From the NCBI RefSeq assembly GCF_006351925.1, contig NZ_CP040924.1:74501-138500 (forward strand): a stretch of 64,000 bases of DNA, read 5' to 3'. Below are positions 53,396-62,674 of this stretch, piece after piece. The stretch comes from Clostridium thermarum. Its GTDB lineage: Bacteria > Bacillota > Clostridia > Clostridiales > Clostridiaceae. The notes beneath the pieces are model-generated. The model ran no database searches. It saw only the letters and a program-made list of their open reading frames with translations, and had not been told where the DNA came from. Made by a program: the position numbers and the translations under genes. Numbering within the stretch: position 1 is the stretch's first letter; every line of letters starts with the position of its first letter.

Positions 53396-53455
53396 GAACA
53401 GATAAATAAAAAGGTATATATGAAGTTAATTGTAATGTGAAGGGAGGATATTTTA

Positions 53456-54037
53456 ATGGGAAAGTTAGTAGAAATACGCTGGCATGGTAGAGGTGGACAA
53501 GGTGCAAAAACTGCTTCTCTGTTACTTGCTGAAGCTGCTTTTAATACCGGAATGTATATCCAAGGATTTCCGGAGTACGGCCCGGAAAGAATGGGGGCTC
53601 CTATAACTGCTTATAACAGATTAAGCACAGCTCCCCTTACTGTTCACAGCAATATTTATGAGCCAGACTATGTAGTGGTTGTTGATGAAACATTGCTGAA
53701 AACTGTTGACTGTACAGCAGGGCTTAAGAAAGATGGGGCCATTGTAATAAATACAAAGAAGGCTCCGGAAGAAATAAGAGGTGAGTTAAAGGGTTACCTA
53801 GGAAGGGTTTATACAATAGATGCAAGAACCATCTCCGAAGAAACTCTTGGTGCATATTTCCCTAATACACCAATGCTTGCTGCAGTAGTTAAGGTAAGCG
53901 GGGTTATACCGCTTGATAGATTTGTTGAGGATATGGAAGATTCCTTTAAGCATAAGTTTGCTTCAAAACCTCATGTTATAGATAAAAACATGGAAGCACT
54001 AAAGAGATCTATCCAGGAGGTGAAGGGAATTGAATAA
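53456..54037 (+). CDS. porG: Pyruvate:ferredoxin oxidoreductase gamma subunit
   Basis: 193 residues with the gamma-domain start RWHGRGGQGAKTASLLLAEAA and the GPERMGAPITAYNR loop. It is part of the four-subunit enzyme that turns pyruvate and CoA into acetyl-CoA, CO2 and reduced ferredoxin. It overlaps the delta gene by eight bases. The gamma-delta-alpha-beta order is the standard heterotetrameric one. Other 2-oxoacids (2-oxoisovalerate) are possible; pyruvate fits best from the alpha sequence. Confidence 0.9.
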   Translation: MGKLVEIRWHGRGGQGAKTASLLLAEAAFNTGMYIQGFPEYGPERMGAPITAYNRLSTAPLTVHSNIYEPDYVVVVDETLLKTVDCTAGLKKDGAIVINTKKAPEEIRGELKGYLGRVYTIDARTISEETLGAYFPNTPMLAAVVKVSGVIPLDRFVEDMEDSFKHKFASKPHVIDKNMEALKRSIQEVKGIE

Positions 54038-54335
54038 GGAAATATTTGTAAAAATTACATCTGAAACTAAGTGGCATGAAATACCGCTGGGAGGAATTAT
54101 TGTTGATGCAGGCAATGCTGCAGATTTTAAAACCGGAGACTGGAGATCCATGAGACCGGTATGGGATGAAGAAAGGTGTAAGCATTGTCTGCTTTGCTGG
54201 GTAGTTTGTCCTGACATGTCCATAACAGTGGAGAACGGAAAGATGACCGGTTTTGATTATGATCACTGCAAGGGCTGCGGAGTTTGTGTGCAACAATGTA
54301 AATTTAAAGCACTAGACTTTGTACCGGAAGAGTAG
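54030..54335 (+). CDS. porD: Pyruvate:ferredoxin oxidoreductase delta subunit
   Basis: 101 residues with two 4Fe-4S motifs, CKHCLLCWVVCP (about 51-62) and CKGCGVCVQQCK (about 80-91). It relays electrons from the thiamine site to ferredoxin. It starts at TTG 54030 behind AGGAGG, within the end of porG. Confidence 0.92.
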   Translation: MNKEIFVKITSETKWHEIPLGGIIVDAGNAADFKTGDWRSMRPVWDEERCKHCLLCWVVCPDMSITVENGKMTGFDYDHCKGCGVCVQQCKFKALDFVPEE

Positions 54336-54349
54336 GAGGGCGGATATAA

Positions 54350-55534
54350 ATGGCTAATCAAATTAGAAAGAGCTTAAGCGGTAATGAAGCAGTTGCAACC
54401 GCTATGATGCAGATAAATCCTGATGTAGTAGCTGCATTTCCAATAACTCCATCTACTGAAGTTCCTCAGTATTTTTCATCTTTTGTTGCTAATGGAATGT
54501 GTACTACAGAATTTGTTCCCGTTGAATCAGAGCATAGTGCCATGAGTGCTTGTATAGGTGCTTCTGCAGCAGGCGGAAGAGTTATGACAGCAACTTCAGC
54601 TAATGGACTGGCTTTGATGTGGGAAATGTTATACATTGCTGCCGGAGATAGACTTCCTATAGTTTTAGCAGCAGTAAACAGAGCATTATCTGCTCCTTTA
54701 AATATACACAATGACCACTCAGATACCATGGGAGCAAGGGATTCGGGATGGATTCAGGTTTATGCCGAATCAACCCAGGAAGCTTATGATAACTTTATAC
54801 AAGCTGTAAGGATTGCTGAGCATAAAGATGTCATGACTCCAATTATGGTTTGCTATGATGGTTTCATTACAAGTCATGCCGTTGAAAATCTGATGATGTT
54901 AGAAAAAGAAGATGTTCAGAATTTCGTTGGTGAAAACAGAATATCTGAATATAAGCTTCTTGGAGACAGACCAATTTCTATAGGACCATTGGTTCTGCCA
55001 AACTTCTATATGGAAATAAAGAGACAGCAGCTTGAAGGAATTAAAAACGCCAAGAGAGTTGTCCTTGAAGTTGCAAAAGAGTTTGAAGAATTAACCGGAA
55101 GAAAGTATGGCTTATTTGAGGAATATAGATTGGAGGATGCTGAGGTTGCTATAGTTGCCATCAACTCAACAGCAGGTACTTCAAAGGCTGTGGTTGATTC
55201 CTTAAGAGAAAAGGGAATTAAAGCCGGATTATTAAAGATAAGATTATATAGACCATTCCCAGGAGAAGAAATAGCAGAAGCGTTGAAAAACGTTAAGGCT
55301 ATAGCTGTGCTTGATAAGGCTGAAAGCTTCTCACTAAACGGAGGCCCATTATATACAGATGTAGTAAGTGCAATGTATGGAAGAGTAGACGGCAAGATCG
55401 TAACTAACTACACTTATGGGCTTGGTGGAAGAGATGTCAGAACTGATGATATAGAAAAGGTATTTGAAGATCTATTAAAGGCAGTAGAAACCGGAAAATA
55501 CGAAAAATTCAATTACCTGGCGGTAAGGGAATAG
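54350..55534 (+). CDS. porA: Pyruvate:ferredoxin oxidoreductase alpha subunit
   Basis: 394 residues. The pyrimidine-binding domain has NEAVATAMMQINPDVVAAFPITPSTEVP and the VESEHSAMSACIGASAAGGR segment with the conserved Glu. The C-terminal transketolase-like domain II has EVAIVAINSTAGTSKAVVDSLR. It binds the thiamine diphosphate together with beta. GAGGAGG precedes the ATG. Confidence 0.93.
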   Translation: MANQIRKSLSGNEAVATAMMQINPDVVAAFPITPSTEVPQYFSSFVANGMCTTEFVPVESEHSAMSACIGASAAGGRVMTATSANGLALMWEMLYIAAGDRLPIVLAAVNRALSAPLNIHNDHSDTMGARDSGWIQVYAESTQEAYDNFIQAVRIAEHKDVMTPIMVCYDGFITSHAVENLMMLEKEDVQNFVGENRISEYKLLGDRPISIGPLVLPNFYMEIKRQQLEGIKNAKRVVLEVAKEFEELTGRKYGLFEEYRLEDAEVAIVAINSTAGTSKAVVDSLREKGIKAGLLKIRLYRPFPGEEIAEALKNVKAIAVLDKAESFSLNGGPLYTDVVSAMYGRVDGKIVTNYTYGLGGRDVRTDDIEKVFEDLLKAVETGKYEKFNYLAVRE

Positions 55535-55550
55535 GAAGGAGGAATACTAC

Positions 55551-56501
55551 ATGCCAAATTTAAAGGAATTATCAAAAATAGAAGATAGAATAACCGGCGG
55601 CCATAGAATGTGTGCCGGATGTGGCGCTCCAATGGTTGTTAAATGGGTAATGAAGGCAGTTCATGAAGAAGATAAGGCAGTTGTATCCAATGCAACAGGA
55701 TGTCTGGAGGTATCTACAGGCTTATATCCCTATACTGCATGGACAGATTCCTATATCCACTCTGCTTTTGAAAATGCCGCAGCTACTTTAAGCGGTGCAG
55801 AAGCAGCCTACACTGCTATGAAGAGAAAAGGTACAGTTAAAGGTAACTACAAGTTCATATCCTTCGCAGGAGACGGTGGAACCTACGATATAGGCTTACA
55901 GTCACTTTCCGGAGCAATGGAAAGAGGACATGATATGCTTTACGTTTGCTATGACAACGGAGCCTACATGAATACCGGTATTCAGAGGTCCTCAGCGACC
56001 CCAATAGGAGCAGATACTACAACTACTCCTGCCGGAAAGGCATCCCTAGGAAAACAGCAATCAAGAAAGGACCTTACTCAAATTATGGCAGGTCATCACC
56101 TACCATATGTAGCCCAGACCGTTCCTCCGGTACCGGGAACCAAGTATATGTTTGACCTTTACAACAAGGCAGACAGAGCTATAAATGAGTTCAAGGGAGC
56201 TAAATTCATAAACGTATTGACTCCATGTCCAAGAGGTTGGAGATGTGATACAGCTACTGAGTTAGACCTAATTAAGGCTGCCGTAGATACCTGCTTCTGG
56301 CCACTATATGAAGTTGTAGATGGACAGTACAAGCTTAACTACAAGCCTGCTAAGAAGCTTCCAATTGAAGAATGGTTAAAGCCACAGGGAAGATTCAGAC
56401 ACCTCTTCAAGAACGAAGAAGGCTTAGCACTGATAGCTCAGATCCAAGCTGAAGTTGATAAGAGATGGGAGCAGTTGTTGTTCCTTTGCGGAGAGAAGTA
56501 A
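55551..56501 (+). CDS. porB: Pyruvate:ferredoxin oxidoreductase beta subunit
   Basis: 316 residues with the thiamine-diphosphate motif SFAGDGGTYDIGLQSLSGAMERG and YDNGAYMNTG, and cluster ligands CAGCGAP near the N-terminus, C in NATGCLEVS and a late C in TPCPRGW. It completes the enzyme with the three genes before it. A terminator follows. Confidence 0.93.
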   Translation: MPNLKELSKIEDRITGGHRMCAGCGAPMVVKWVMKAVHEEDKAVVSNATGCLEVSTGLYPYTAWTDSYIHSAFENAAATLSGAEAAYTAMKRKGTVKGNYKFISFAGDGGTYDIGLQSLSGAMERGHDMLYVCYDNGAYMNTGIQRSSATPIGADTTTTPAGKASLGKQQSRKDLTQIMAGHHLPYVAQTVPPVPGTKYMFDLYNKADRAINEFKGAKFINVLTPCPRGWRCDTATELDLIKAAVDTCFWPLYEVVDGQYKLNYKPAKKLPIEEWLKPQGRFRHLFKNEEGLALIAQIQAEVDKRWEQLLFLCGEK

Positions 56502-56510
56502 GAATGGTGG

Positions 56511-56537
56511 AAGACCGACAGAGATGCCGGTCTTTTT
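56511..56537 (+). terminator. Terminator of the por operon
   Basis: AAGACCG and CGGTCTT form a 7-bp stem followed by TTTTT. Confidence 0.8.
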
Positions 56538-56707
56538 TTGTCAGGAGCTTGAAGGGGTATCTTTAAACATACTAATAAATATAGAGAATATATATCCTGG
56601 AAATATGTTAATTATTGTATGGTTAAATATAGTGGCCTATATAGAAAATAAAATTAATGGTATAATAATAGGGTGTATAGGTATTTTTTATGATTGGAGG
56701 GGACTGT

Positions 56708-57289
56708 ATGGCAATTCCAGAACGAAGAGATTGTGTTAAATATACTTATAAGGACTACTTAAATTGGCCTGACGCTGAAAGATGGGAACTTATTGATGGA
56801 ATTCCTTATGATATGAGTCCAGCACCGACTAGAAAACATCAAAAAATTTCAGGAGAACTGTTTGCTGCTATACATAATTACTTAAAAGGAAAAACTTGTG
56901 AAGTTTACAGTGCACCCTTTGATGTAAGGTTAATAATAGATAATGAAGAGGATGAAGAAATAACTAATGTAGTACAGCCTGATATATCAGTTATATGTGA
57001 TATTTCCAAACTGGACGATAGAGGCTGTAAAGGAAGTCCTGATTTAATAATTGAAATTGTAGCTCCTTCTACGTTAAAGAAAGACCTAAAAGAAAAGTTT
57101 TACTTATATGAAAAAGCAAGGGTTAAAGAATATTGGATTGTATATCCTGATGAGAAGACTATAGTATTATATAGATTGAATAACACTAATAAATACGGAA
57201 GACCGGAAGTATATTCCGAGGAAGATACAATAAAAGTTGGAATTTTTGAAGCCCTTGAAATAAACTTAAACGATATATTTTCTCACTAA
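56708..57289 (+). CDS. Uma2-family (DUF820) putative endonuclease
   Basis: About 193 residues from the ATG at 56708 behind GGAGGGG. It shows YLNWPDAERWELIDG, the PD-(D/E)xK-like core VQPDISVICD...SPDLIIEIVAPST and the helix KFYLYEKARVKEYWIVYPDEKTI. The family is very large in cyanobacteria and scattered elsewhere; the fold is a restriction-like nuclease, but no activity or target is established. A TGGTATAAT promoter element lies at 56658-56666. It is a single gene and could have come by transfer. Confidence 0.8.
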   Translation: MAIPERRDCVKYTYKDYLNWPDAERWELIDGIPYDMSPAPTRKHQKISGELFAAIHNYLKGKTCEVYSAPFDVRLIIDNEEDEEITNVVQPDISVICDISKLDDRGCKGSPDLIIEIVAPSTLKKDLKEKFYLYEKARVKEYWIVYPDEKTIVLYRLNNTNKYGRPEVYSEEDTIKVGIFEALEINLNDIFSH

Positions 57290-57407
57290 AAGTGCAGTGG
57301 ATTTATGTCAATATAGTAGATACAAATTCGGCGTGATTTTGTGAAGGTTTTATGCGGCCTGTCATAGAATATGAATTATTTCATTTTTATTTTTTTCTCC
57401 ATTATTA

Positions 57408-57416
57408 TGGTATAAT
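57408..57416 (+). promoter_or_regulatory. Extended -10 promoter of the MoxR operon
   Basis: TGGTATAAT is an extended -10. A hairpin AAATACTC/GAGTATTT (about 57433-57454) lies in the leader. Confidence 0.5.
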
Positions 57417-57481
57417 TGTCTGATAGAGATAAAAATACTCTGTTGAGAGTATTTATACCATAAAGAAAAGAGGATAAAACT

Positions 57482-58426
57482 ATGAAGATAAACAATTTTA
57501 TAAACTTCAGAAAGAAAGTTATCGATAATGTATCCAAGGTCATAGTTGGTAAGGATGAGGTAATTGAACTGATTACAATATCCGTTATTTGCGGAGGACA
57601 TGTGCTTTTAGAGGACGTGCCCGGTATCGGAAAGACAGTGCTGGTTAAAGCCTTTTCAAAGACTATTGGGGGAGAATTCAGGAGAATTCAGTTTACTCCT
57701 GACCTCCTGCCTTCAGATTTAACAGGAATAAACTTTTACAATCAAAAGACCGGAGACTTTCAGTTCAAGGAAGGGCCCCTGTTTACCAGTGTGGTGCTTG
57801 CTGATGAAATCAACAGAGCCACACCAAGAACTCAGTCCAGCCTTTTAGAGGCTATGGAAGAAAGGCAGATTACTGTGGATGGAGTTACAAGAAAGTTACC
57901 GGAGCCCTTTATAGTACTGGCAACTCAAAATCCTGTGGAATCCTACGGAACCTTCCCCCTGCCGGAAGCACAGCTGGACAGATTTTTCATGAGAATAGGT
58001 ATGGGGTATCCAACTAGAGAAGAAGAGCTGGAGATCATCAATAGAAATTCCAATACAAGTCTCATAGATTCACTGCAGTGTGTTGTGGACAAAGAAGAGC
58101 TAAGAGAGCTAAAAAACAGCTATAGTGAGGTAAAAGCCTCACCGGAGGTTATGGCCTACATGATGGACATTATTGAAGCCACCAGAAAGGGAGACAGGGT
58201 ATTGCTGGGGGTAAGCCCAAGAGGAACTATAGCCTTATTCAAGGCGTGCCAGGTTAATGCTGCAATAAACGGCAGAGACTTTATAATTCCTGAAGATATA
58301 AAGAAAATGGCTCCCTATGTACTGAATCACAGAATAATCACAAAGGGAGTTAATAAGAGTAAGAATATATACGAGAATATTAACAATATTATAAGTTCAG
58401 TGGATACCCCTGTTGAGGACCTGTAA
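57482..58426 (+). CDS. MoxR-type AAA ATPase
   Basis: 314 residues with Walker A EDVPGIGKT (about 41-49), Walker B VVLADEINRA, sensor LATQNPVESYGTFPLPEAQLDRF and the C-terminal lid. MoxR ATPases act as chaperones with partner proteins of the DUF58 type, and the next gene encodes one. The cytoplasmic complex often serves envelope or protein-maturation tasks; the client is unknown. It is the first gene of a three-gene set. Confidence 0.92.
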   Translation: MKINNFINFRKKVIDNVSKVIVGKDEVIELITISVICGGHVLLEDVPGIGKTVLVKAFSKTIGGEFRRIQFTPDLLPSDLTGINFYNQKTGDFQFKEGPLFTSVVLADEINRATPRTQSSLLEAMEERQITVDGVTRKLPEPFIVLATQNPVESYGTFPLPEAQLDRFFMRIGMGYPTREEELEIINRNSNTSLIDSLQCVVDKEELRELKNSYSEVKASPEVMAYMMDIIEATRKGDRVLLGVSPRGTIALFKACQVNAAINGRDFIIPEDIKKMAPYVLNHRIITKGVNKSKNIYENINNIISSVDTPVEDL

Positions 58427-58440
58427 ATGAGGTGCTTGTA

Positions 58441-59565
58441 ATGATATATGTGATTATATTTCTAATATTTGCAGGCATAGGGTTAAATGTATTGTCCCAA
58501 AAGTATGCCCTGCAAAATATTGGTTACAAGAGAGAACTGTCTAAAACTACCGTTGAGGCAGGTGAAGAGTTTGAAATCACAACAGTGGTGGAAAATGCCA
58601 AAAGGCTTCCGGTTACTTTTCTTCAGGTAAATGAGAAGTTCCCGGCAGAACTGGAATACAGCCGTAGGGCTAATATTGTGGCTGTTACCGGGAGCCTATA
58701 CCATAAAACCACAATGTTTCTTATGCCCTGCCAGAGAGTAAAGAGAACCTATAACGTGGCATTGACCAGAAGGGGAAGGTATGTATTTCAGGACGTTCAG
58801 CTGGTTGCGGGAGATTTGCTGGGTCTAGGGGTAGTGAATCAGGAAGTACAATATTGGCAGGAGATTGTTGTATACCCAAAGACTGTAGACTTAGACAATG
58901 AAATAGTACCCTATGGAGACTACATGGGAAATATATCGGTAAGGAGATGGATTATAGATGATCCTATTTTAACGGTAGGAGTAAGCGAGTATACCGGAAG
59001 AGAGCCGCAAAAGTATATAAACTGGCCCGTATCCCTGCGGTCCGGCAAGCTCTACGTCAATAAGTTTGACCATACTACGGACAATACCATAATGATTATT
59101 TTGAATATGGAGTGTCAAAAGCCTTTTTGGTCCGGCATAGAGACAGAAAAGGTGGAGAAGTGTATTTCTATTGCCAGAACCCTGATGGAACAGTTTGAAG
59201 CAGAGGCCATTCCCTATGGCTTTATGTGCAATATTCAAGGTTTTCAATATGTGAACGGCAAGACCCAAATCGACCCGGGCTGTGGTTCTGCTCATTTTTA
59301 TGCCATACTGGAAGAGCTGGGAAGGGCGGATTACAGCGTAAGCACAGATTTTGAAAAAGTTCTGGATGAAGCAATAATGAGAGAAAACAGTGCTAACACC
59401 TATATCATTATTACGCCCAGAATACTGGATGTTTATGGGCAATATATGAACAGCCTGAATAGAGCTGCCAATAAAACCATGGTAATAGCTCTTGATACAA
59501 ATTTCCTTCCTAATATAGATGAAGCTATAGCAGTTTTCACTGAAAGAGGTGAAAAACATGAGTGA
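58441..59565 (+). CDS. DUF58-domain membrane protein
   Basis: About 374 residues from the ATG at 58441 behind GAGGTG. One or two N-terminal hydrophobic segments are followed by a CARDB-like region (VEAGEEFEITTVVENAKRLPVTFLQVNEKFP). Next comes the DUF58 motif (SEYTGREPQKYINWPVSLRSGKLYVNKFD) and a von Willebrand A-like end. It is the typical partner of the MoxR ATPase upstream. Its end overlaps the next gene by eight bases. Confidence 0.87.
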   Translation: MIYVIIFLIFAGIGLNVLSQKYALQNIGYKRELSKTTVEAGEEFEITTVVENAKRLPVTFLQVNEKFPAELEYSRRANIVAVTGSLYHKTTMFLMPCQRVKRTYNVALTRRGRYVFQDVQLVAGDLLGLGVVNQEVQYWQEIVVYPKTVDLDNEIVPYGDYMGNISVRRWIIDDPILTVGVSEYTGREPQKYINWPVSLRSGKLYVNKFDHTTDNTIMIILNMECQKPFWSGIETEKVEKCISIARTLMEQFEAEAIPYGFMCNIQGFQYVNGKTQIDPGCGSAHFYAILEELGRADYSVSTDFEKVLDEAIMRENSANTYIIITPRILDVYGQYMNSLNRAANKTMVIALDTNFLPNIDEAIAVFTERGEKHE

Positions 59566-60799
59566 GATAGTACTAATAAAAGAAATCAGCAGTTTAGCTT
59601 TATTTTTCTCCATTATTAATTTTATCACAGTATTCATATATGAGCCTAAGCCAGGTTACGGAACCTTTGTCCTGGTGCTCTTAGTGGTTTCTGTAAATGA
59701 AATGATGAAGCTAAAGAATAAAAGGTGGCCGAAGTTTTTGCTGGTCCTTCTGGTAATACCCTTTCTTTTGGTAAGAAACCTAAATGATGTCCTGTATTAT
59801 TCTGTTATAAGCATTTTTGCAGTGTATACTGCTTTAAAGCCTGCAAAATATACTACTTACTTGAATACCACAGAACTATTTAAACGGGGAACTATCATTA
59901 CAGTAATAATGCTGTTTGCAGCAATGGCCTCCTCTGATATTGCCCTAATAGAAGAGGTCTCAATGCCATACTCTATAGCCTACTTCGTATCTGCTGTGGT
60001 ATTGCTGAGAACCTTAAGGTATACTGAGTACAATAGAATGGATAAAAGGATTACAAGGATTAACTTTAAATACTCTGCCATAATAACGGCAGCAGCCTTC
60101 CTTGCTGGAATTAGGGTTGTAAGAGAAACTGTGGTAATGATACTGAGTAAGATATACCAAGTTTTTATAGATATATTCCTGAGCTTATTCTCCTGGTTAC
60201 TTCTTGGAATAGGGTATATAGTACAGCTTATCGTTGAATTTATTAATTCTATATCCATGAAAAACACTGTAGAGATGCAGCAAGGCTCAGAAGGTGAAGT
60301 TATAATAGATGAGGTTATCACCAGAAAAGAACTGAGTAAAATGATTCTCAACTTTTTCGAGGAAAACCCTGTTATTGGCTTTATACTTAAGCTGTTAATA
60401 TTCTCTGCTGTTCTTTACCTTGTTACCAGACTGCTGAGACCGAAATATAAGTCTACAAAGATTGAAGAGGACTATATAGAGAGCAAGGAAAGACTAGATC
60501 TCAGAGGCAACGGAGGACAGGGAGTTTTTCAAAGGTTTTCAACCATTTTAAAGCCCAGGAACCCAGGTGAATATATTAGATTTTATTATAGAAAATATCT
60601 GTTGTTATCAATAGAGAAAAATGTAGATATAACCTCAAAAGATACAACCTTGGAAATAAAGCAGAAAACCCAGAAGGTATTTAAAGGCGATGTTTTAGAT
60701 AAGATGAGGAATATCTATATAAGGGTAAGGTATGGGGATTATGCTGCAGATAAAAGCACTTCCAAGGAATTTGAAAAATATTATGAGGAACTTAAATAA
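59558..60799 (+). CDS. Integral membrane protein, third gene of the MoxR-DUF58 set
   Basis: About 413 residues from the ATG at 59558 behind AGAGGTG. The N-terminal half has about seven hydrophobic segments. Another lies near residue 275. The C-terminal 90 residues are soluble and resemble the DUF4129 domain (EYIRFYYRKYLLLSIEKN...RNIYIRVRYGDYAADKS). In many bacteria a transglutaminase-like protein occupies this place or follows; none is seen here. Function is unknown. Confidence 0.7.
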   Translation: MSEIVLIKEISSLALFFSIINFITVFIYEPKPGYGTFVLVLLVVSVNEMMKLKNKRWPKFLLVLLVIPFLLVRNLNDVLYYSVISIFAVYTALKPAKYTTYLNTTELFKRGTIITVIMLFAAMASSDIALIEEVSMPYSIAYFVSAVVLLRTLRYTEYNRMDKRITRINFKYSAIITAAAFLAGIRVVRETVVMILSKIYQVFIDIFLSLFSWLLLGIGYIVQLIVEFINSISMKNTVEMQQGSEGEVIIDEVITRKELSKMILNFFEENPVIGFILKLLIFSAVLYLVTRLLRPKYKSTKIEEDYIESKERLDLRGNGGQGVFQRFSTILKPRNPGEYIRFYYRKYLLLSIEKNVDITSKDTTLEIKQKTQKVFKGDVLDKMRNIYIRVRYGDYAADKSTSKEFEKYYEELK

Positions 60800-60809
60800 G
60801 AAGGGGGAG

Positions 60810-60848
60810 CATCCATAGATTTGTGTAAATCAAATCTATGGATGTTTC
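60810..60848 (+). terminator. Terminator of the MoxR-DUF58 operon
   Basis: CATCCATAGATTTG and CAAATCTATGGATG form a perfect 14-bp stem around TGTAAAT, followed by TTTCTTTT. Confidence 0.83.
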
Positions 60849-60976
60849 TTTTAGCAGATACATTGGCTCCTTGAAATCATCACCGTATATCACACATAAA
60901 ATATATAAATTCATATTATGATACAAAGAAGCCTTATACTGTAAAACTGTTAAGATATATTATTTAGAGGTGCTAT

Positions 60977-61348
60977 ATGAATACTGATTTTCAATTGATT
61001 CAGAAAGATAAAATTGGTTCTGTAATTGGTATTATAGGATATATATTTGCTTTCATAGCAGCTGATCAGGCTGAGTCAGAGCTGATTGCTGAAAAATATG
61101 GGAATGAGGGGATATTAAATAACTCAGCTGCTCAGACAGCAGCAATAGCCACTCTGTTTCTCTTAATTTCATTGATAATACGTGGCGGAAATGCTTTTGT
61201 TAGATTATATGAAAACCAGGAGCAACTCATGAAAGGGGAGGAAGTTAATTCTATTATTCCCAATATATATACTACATCTGGGTTTGCTTTAGGGATAATG
61301 GGCAATACATTAAGACTTGTAGGTGCACTTATGAGAGCAAATGAATAG
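60977..61348 (+). CDS. Small membrane protein of unknown function
   Basis: 123 residues with three hydrophobic segments (about 14-30, 55-75 and 97-115). The sequence between them is acidic (DQAESELIAEKYGNEG). I do not recognise a family. GAGGTG precedes the ATG, and the gene has its own terminator, so it is likely real. Confidence 0.6.
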   Translation: MNTDFQLIQKDKIGSVIGIIGYIFAFIAADQAESELIAEKYGNEGILNNSAAQTAAIATLFLLISLIIRGGNAFVRLYENQEQLMKGEEVNSIIPNIYTTSGFALGIMGNTLRLVGALMRANE

Positions 61349-61352
61349 CAGA

Positions 61353-61387
61353 AAAACGTGCATCAAGAATCAGGATGCACGTTTTTA
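61353..61387. terminator. Bidirectional terminator between the small membrane gene and the germination operon
   Basis: AAAACGTGCATC and GATGCACGTTTT form a 12-bp stem with T residues after it. It overlaps the end of the converging gerAB-like gene. Confidence 0.82.
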
Positions 61388-62454
61388 TTTGACTTATTTA
61401 AGATAATAGAACGAATTAGTATTACTATGGGAATTACAATCTGAAAAGGTATTGAGTAATAAGGCCATATGTCTGATGCCCATGCCAGCATCTCCAATGC
61501 ATTTTCGTAAAGTAGCATGGATAAAGACAGTATACATCCACCGAGAGGGAGAACCAGAAACTTGTATGTCTCCAATCTGAAAAGTTCCATGATACAATAT
61601 AGTGCACTATACATACATACCCCTAATTTAACAACGCCTCCGATTTGAAGGGATAAATCAAGCAGGGGATCCGCATCGATTTTTGGTACTAGCCTATAAG
61701 CAACATGAGAAGGAAAAACAGTTCTGATTGTCATCTCAACTCCGAGAACTGATATGTTTCTTATAGCTATGAAAGTTAATATAAAACAAACAAAAATCAC
61801 TGAAGTAATGGAACTCTTTAAAATCATCTTTTGGTCATTAAGCATTGGATACAGTACCAGGAAAGCTACTATTTCCCCATAGGGAAAGGTTGTAATTGAA
61901 AAAGCCGTAGTAATAACAGGTCTGAATCCTCTCTCAAAAACCGGCAGCAGATTCCTTATATTTGAAATGCTAATTAAAGCGATTGTTACTATAATGATAG
62001 TAGCAATCTGAATGGGCACAAAGAATTCTGCTATTCTAGACAAGTTTTCTATACCTTTTATCAAAGCATAAAGGACAATAACAAAAAAACAAAACATACT
62101 GAACAGCATTGGGGTTTCAGTGTATGTAACTGATGCTATAAAGGCACCAAAGTTTCTTAAAACCAAAGCTGATAAATGGGTAAAATACCATATGTAGGCA
62201 GCAGAAATGACCGCTCCCAATTTTCTGCCAAAGGTATCTCTCAATATTGCAACAAGATTTTTTGAAGGATTGAGCATTGATATATACGAATACATAATTA
62301 CTAATAATAATCCTGCAAGGCCACCCAAAATATTAGCAATCCAGGCATCCTTATAAGCTTTTACAGCTGGATTTGCTATTATAGTACTCCCAAGACAAAA
62401 TCCAATAAACAGCAGTTTTAACTGCAAGCTTGAAATTTTATTATTGTCATTCAT
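61363..62454 (-). CDS. GerAB-type spore germination permease
   Basis: 363 residues with about ten membrane helices of the amino-acid-permease-like spore germination family. Examples are ISSLQLKLLFIGFCLGSTII and GIENLSRIAEFFVPIQIATI. It forms the germinant-binding B subunit in the spore inner membrane. It overlaps the small gene upstream by four bases. The germinant (amino acid, sugar or nucleoside) cannot be told. Confidence 0.9.
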   Translation of the reverse strand: MNDNNKISSLQLKLLFIGFCLGSTIIANPAVKAYKDAWIANILGGLAGLLLVIMYSYISMLNPSKNLVAILRDTFGRKLGAVISAAYIWYFTHLSALVLRNFGAFIASVTYTETPMLFSMFCFFVIVLYALIKGIENLSRIAEFFVPIQIATIIIVTIALISISNIRNLLPVFERGFRPVITTAFSITTFPYGEIVAFLVLYPMLNDQKMILKSSITSVIFVCFILTFIAIRNISVLGVEMTIRTVFPSHVAYRLVPKIDADPLLDLSLQIGGVVKLGVCMYSALYCIMELFRLETYKFLVLPLGGCILSLSMLLYENALEMLAWASDIWPYYSIPFQIVIPIVILIRSIILNKSNKNVHPDS

Positions 62455-62672
62455 ACAAAAATACTAAACACTGACTTAACTATATTTTCAATTATTACAG
62501 ATGGGCTGATGGGTGGTTTCTCTATAATTTGTAACAGGCTTATGACGAATCCGGAAAGGAGAATACATATATATACAATCAAATGGACCAAAACTCTTTT
62601 TAATTTTAAAATTGAAGGTATATCATATACTATAATCAAAACATACACAACTATTAATCCGATAATTTCCAT
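62451..62672 (-). CDS. Small two-helix membrane protein in the germinant-receptor operon (D-subunit-like)
   Basis: 73 residues with two hydrophobic segments (about 3-20 and 28-48) and a short tail. It starts two bases after the AC gene stop and overlaps the AB gene, so it is translated as part of the operon. Small two-helix D proteins of this size occur in some ger operons and modulate receptor function; the match is by size, topology and place, not by a conserved motif. Confidence 0.65.
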   Translation of the reverse strand: MEIIGLIVVYVLIIVYDIPSILKLKRVLVHLIVYICILLSGFVISLLQIIEKPPISPSVIIENIVKSVFSIFV

Positions 62673-62674
62673 AA

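Noticed and set aside
58969..59637. A 222-codon open frame on the minus strand
   Set aside because: It lies opposite the DUF58 gene and the start of the following membrane-protein gene, has no ribosome site and shows no family motif.
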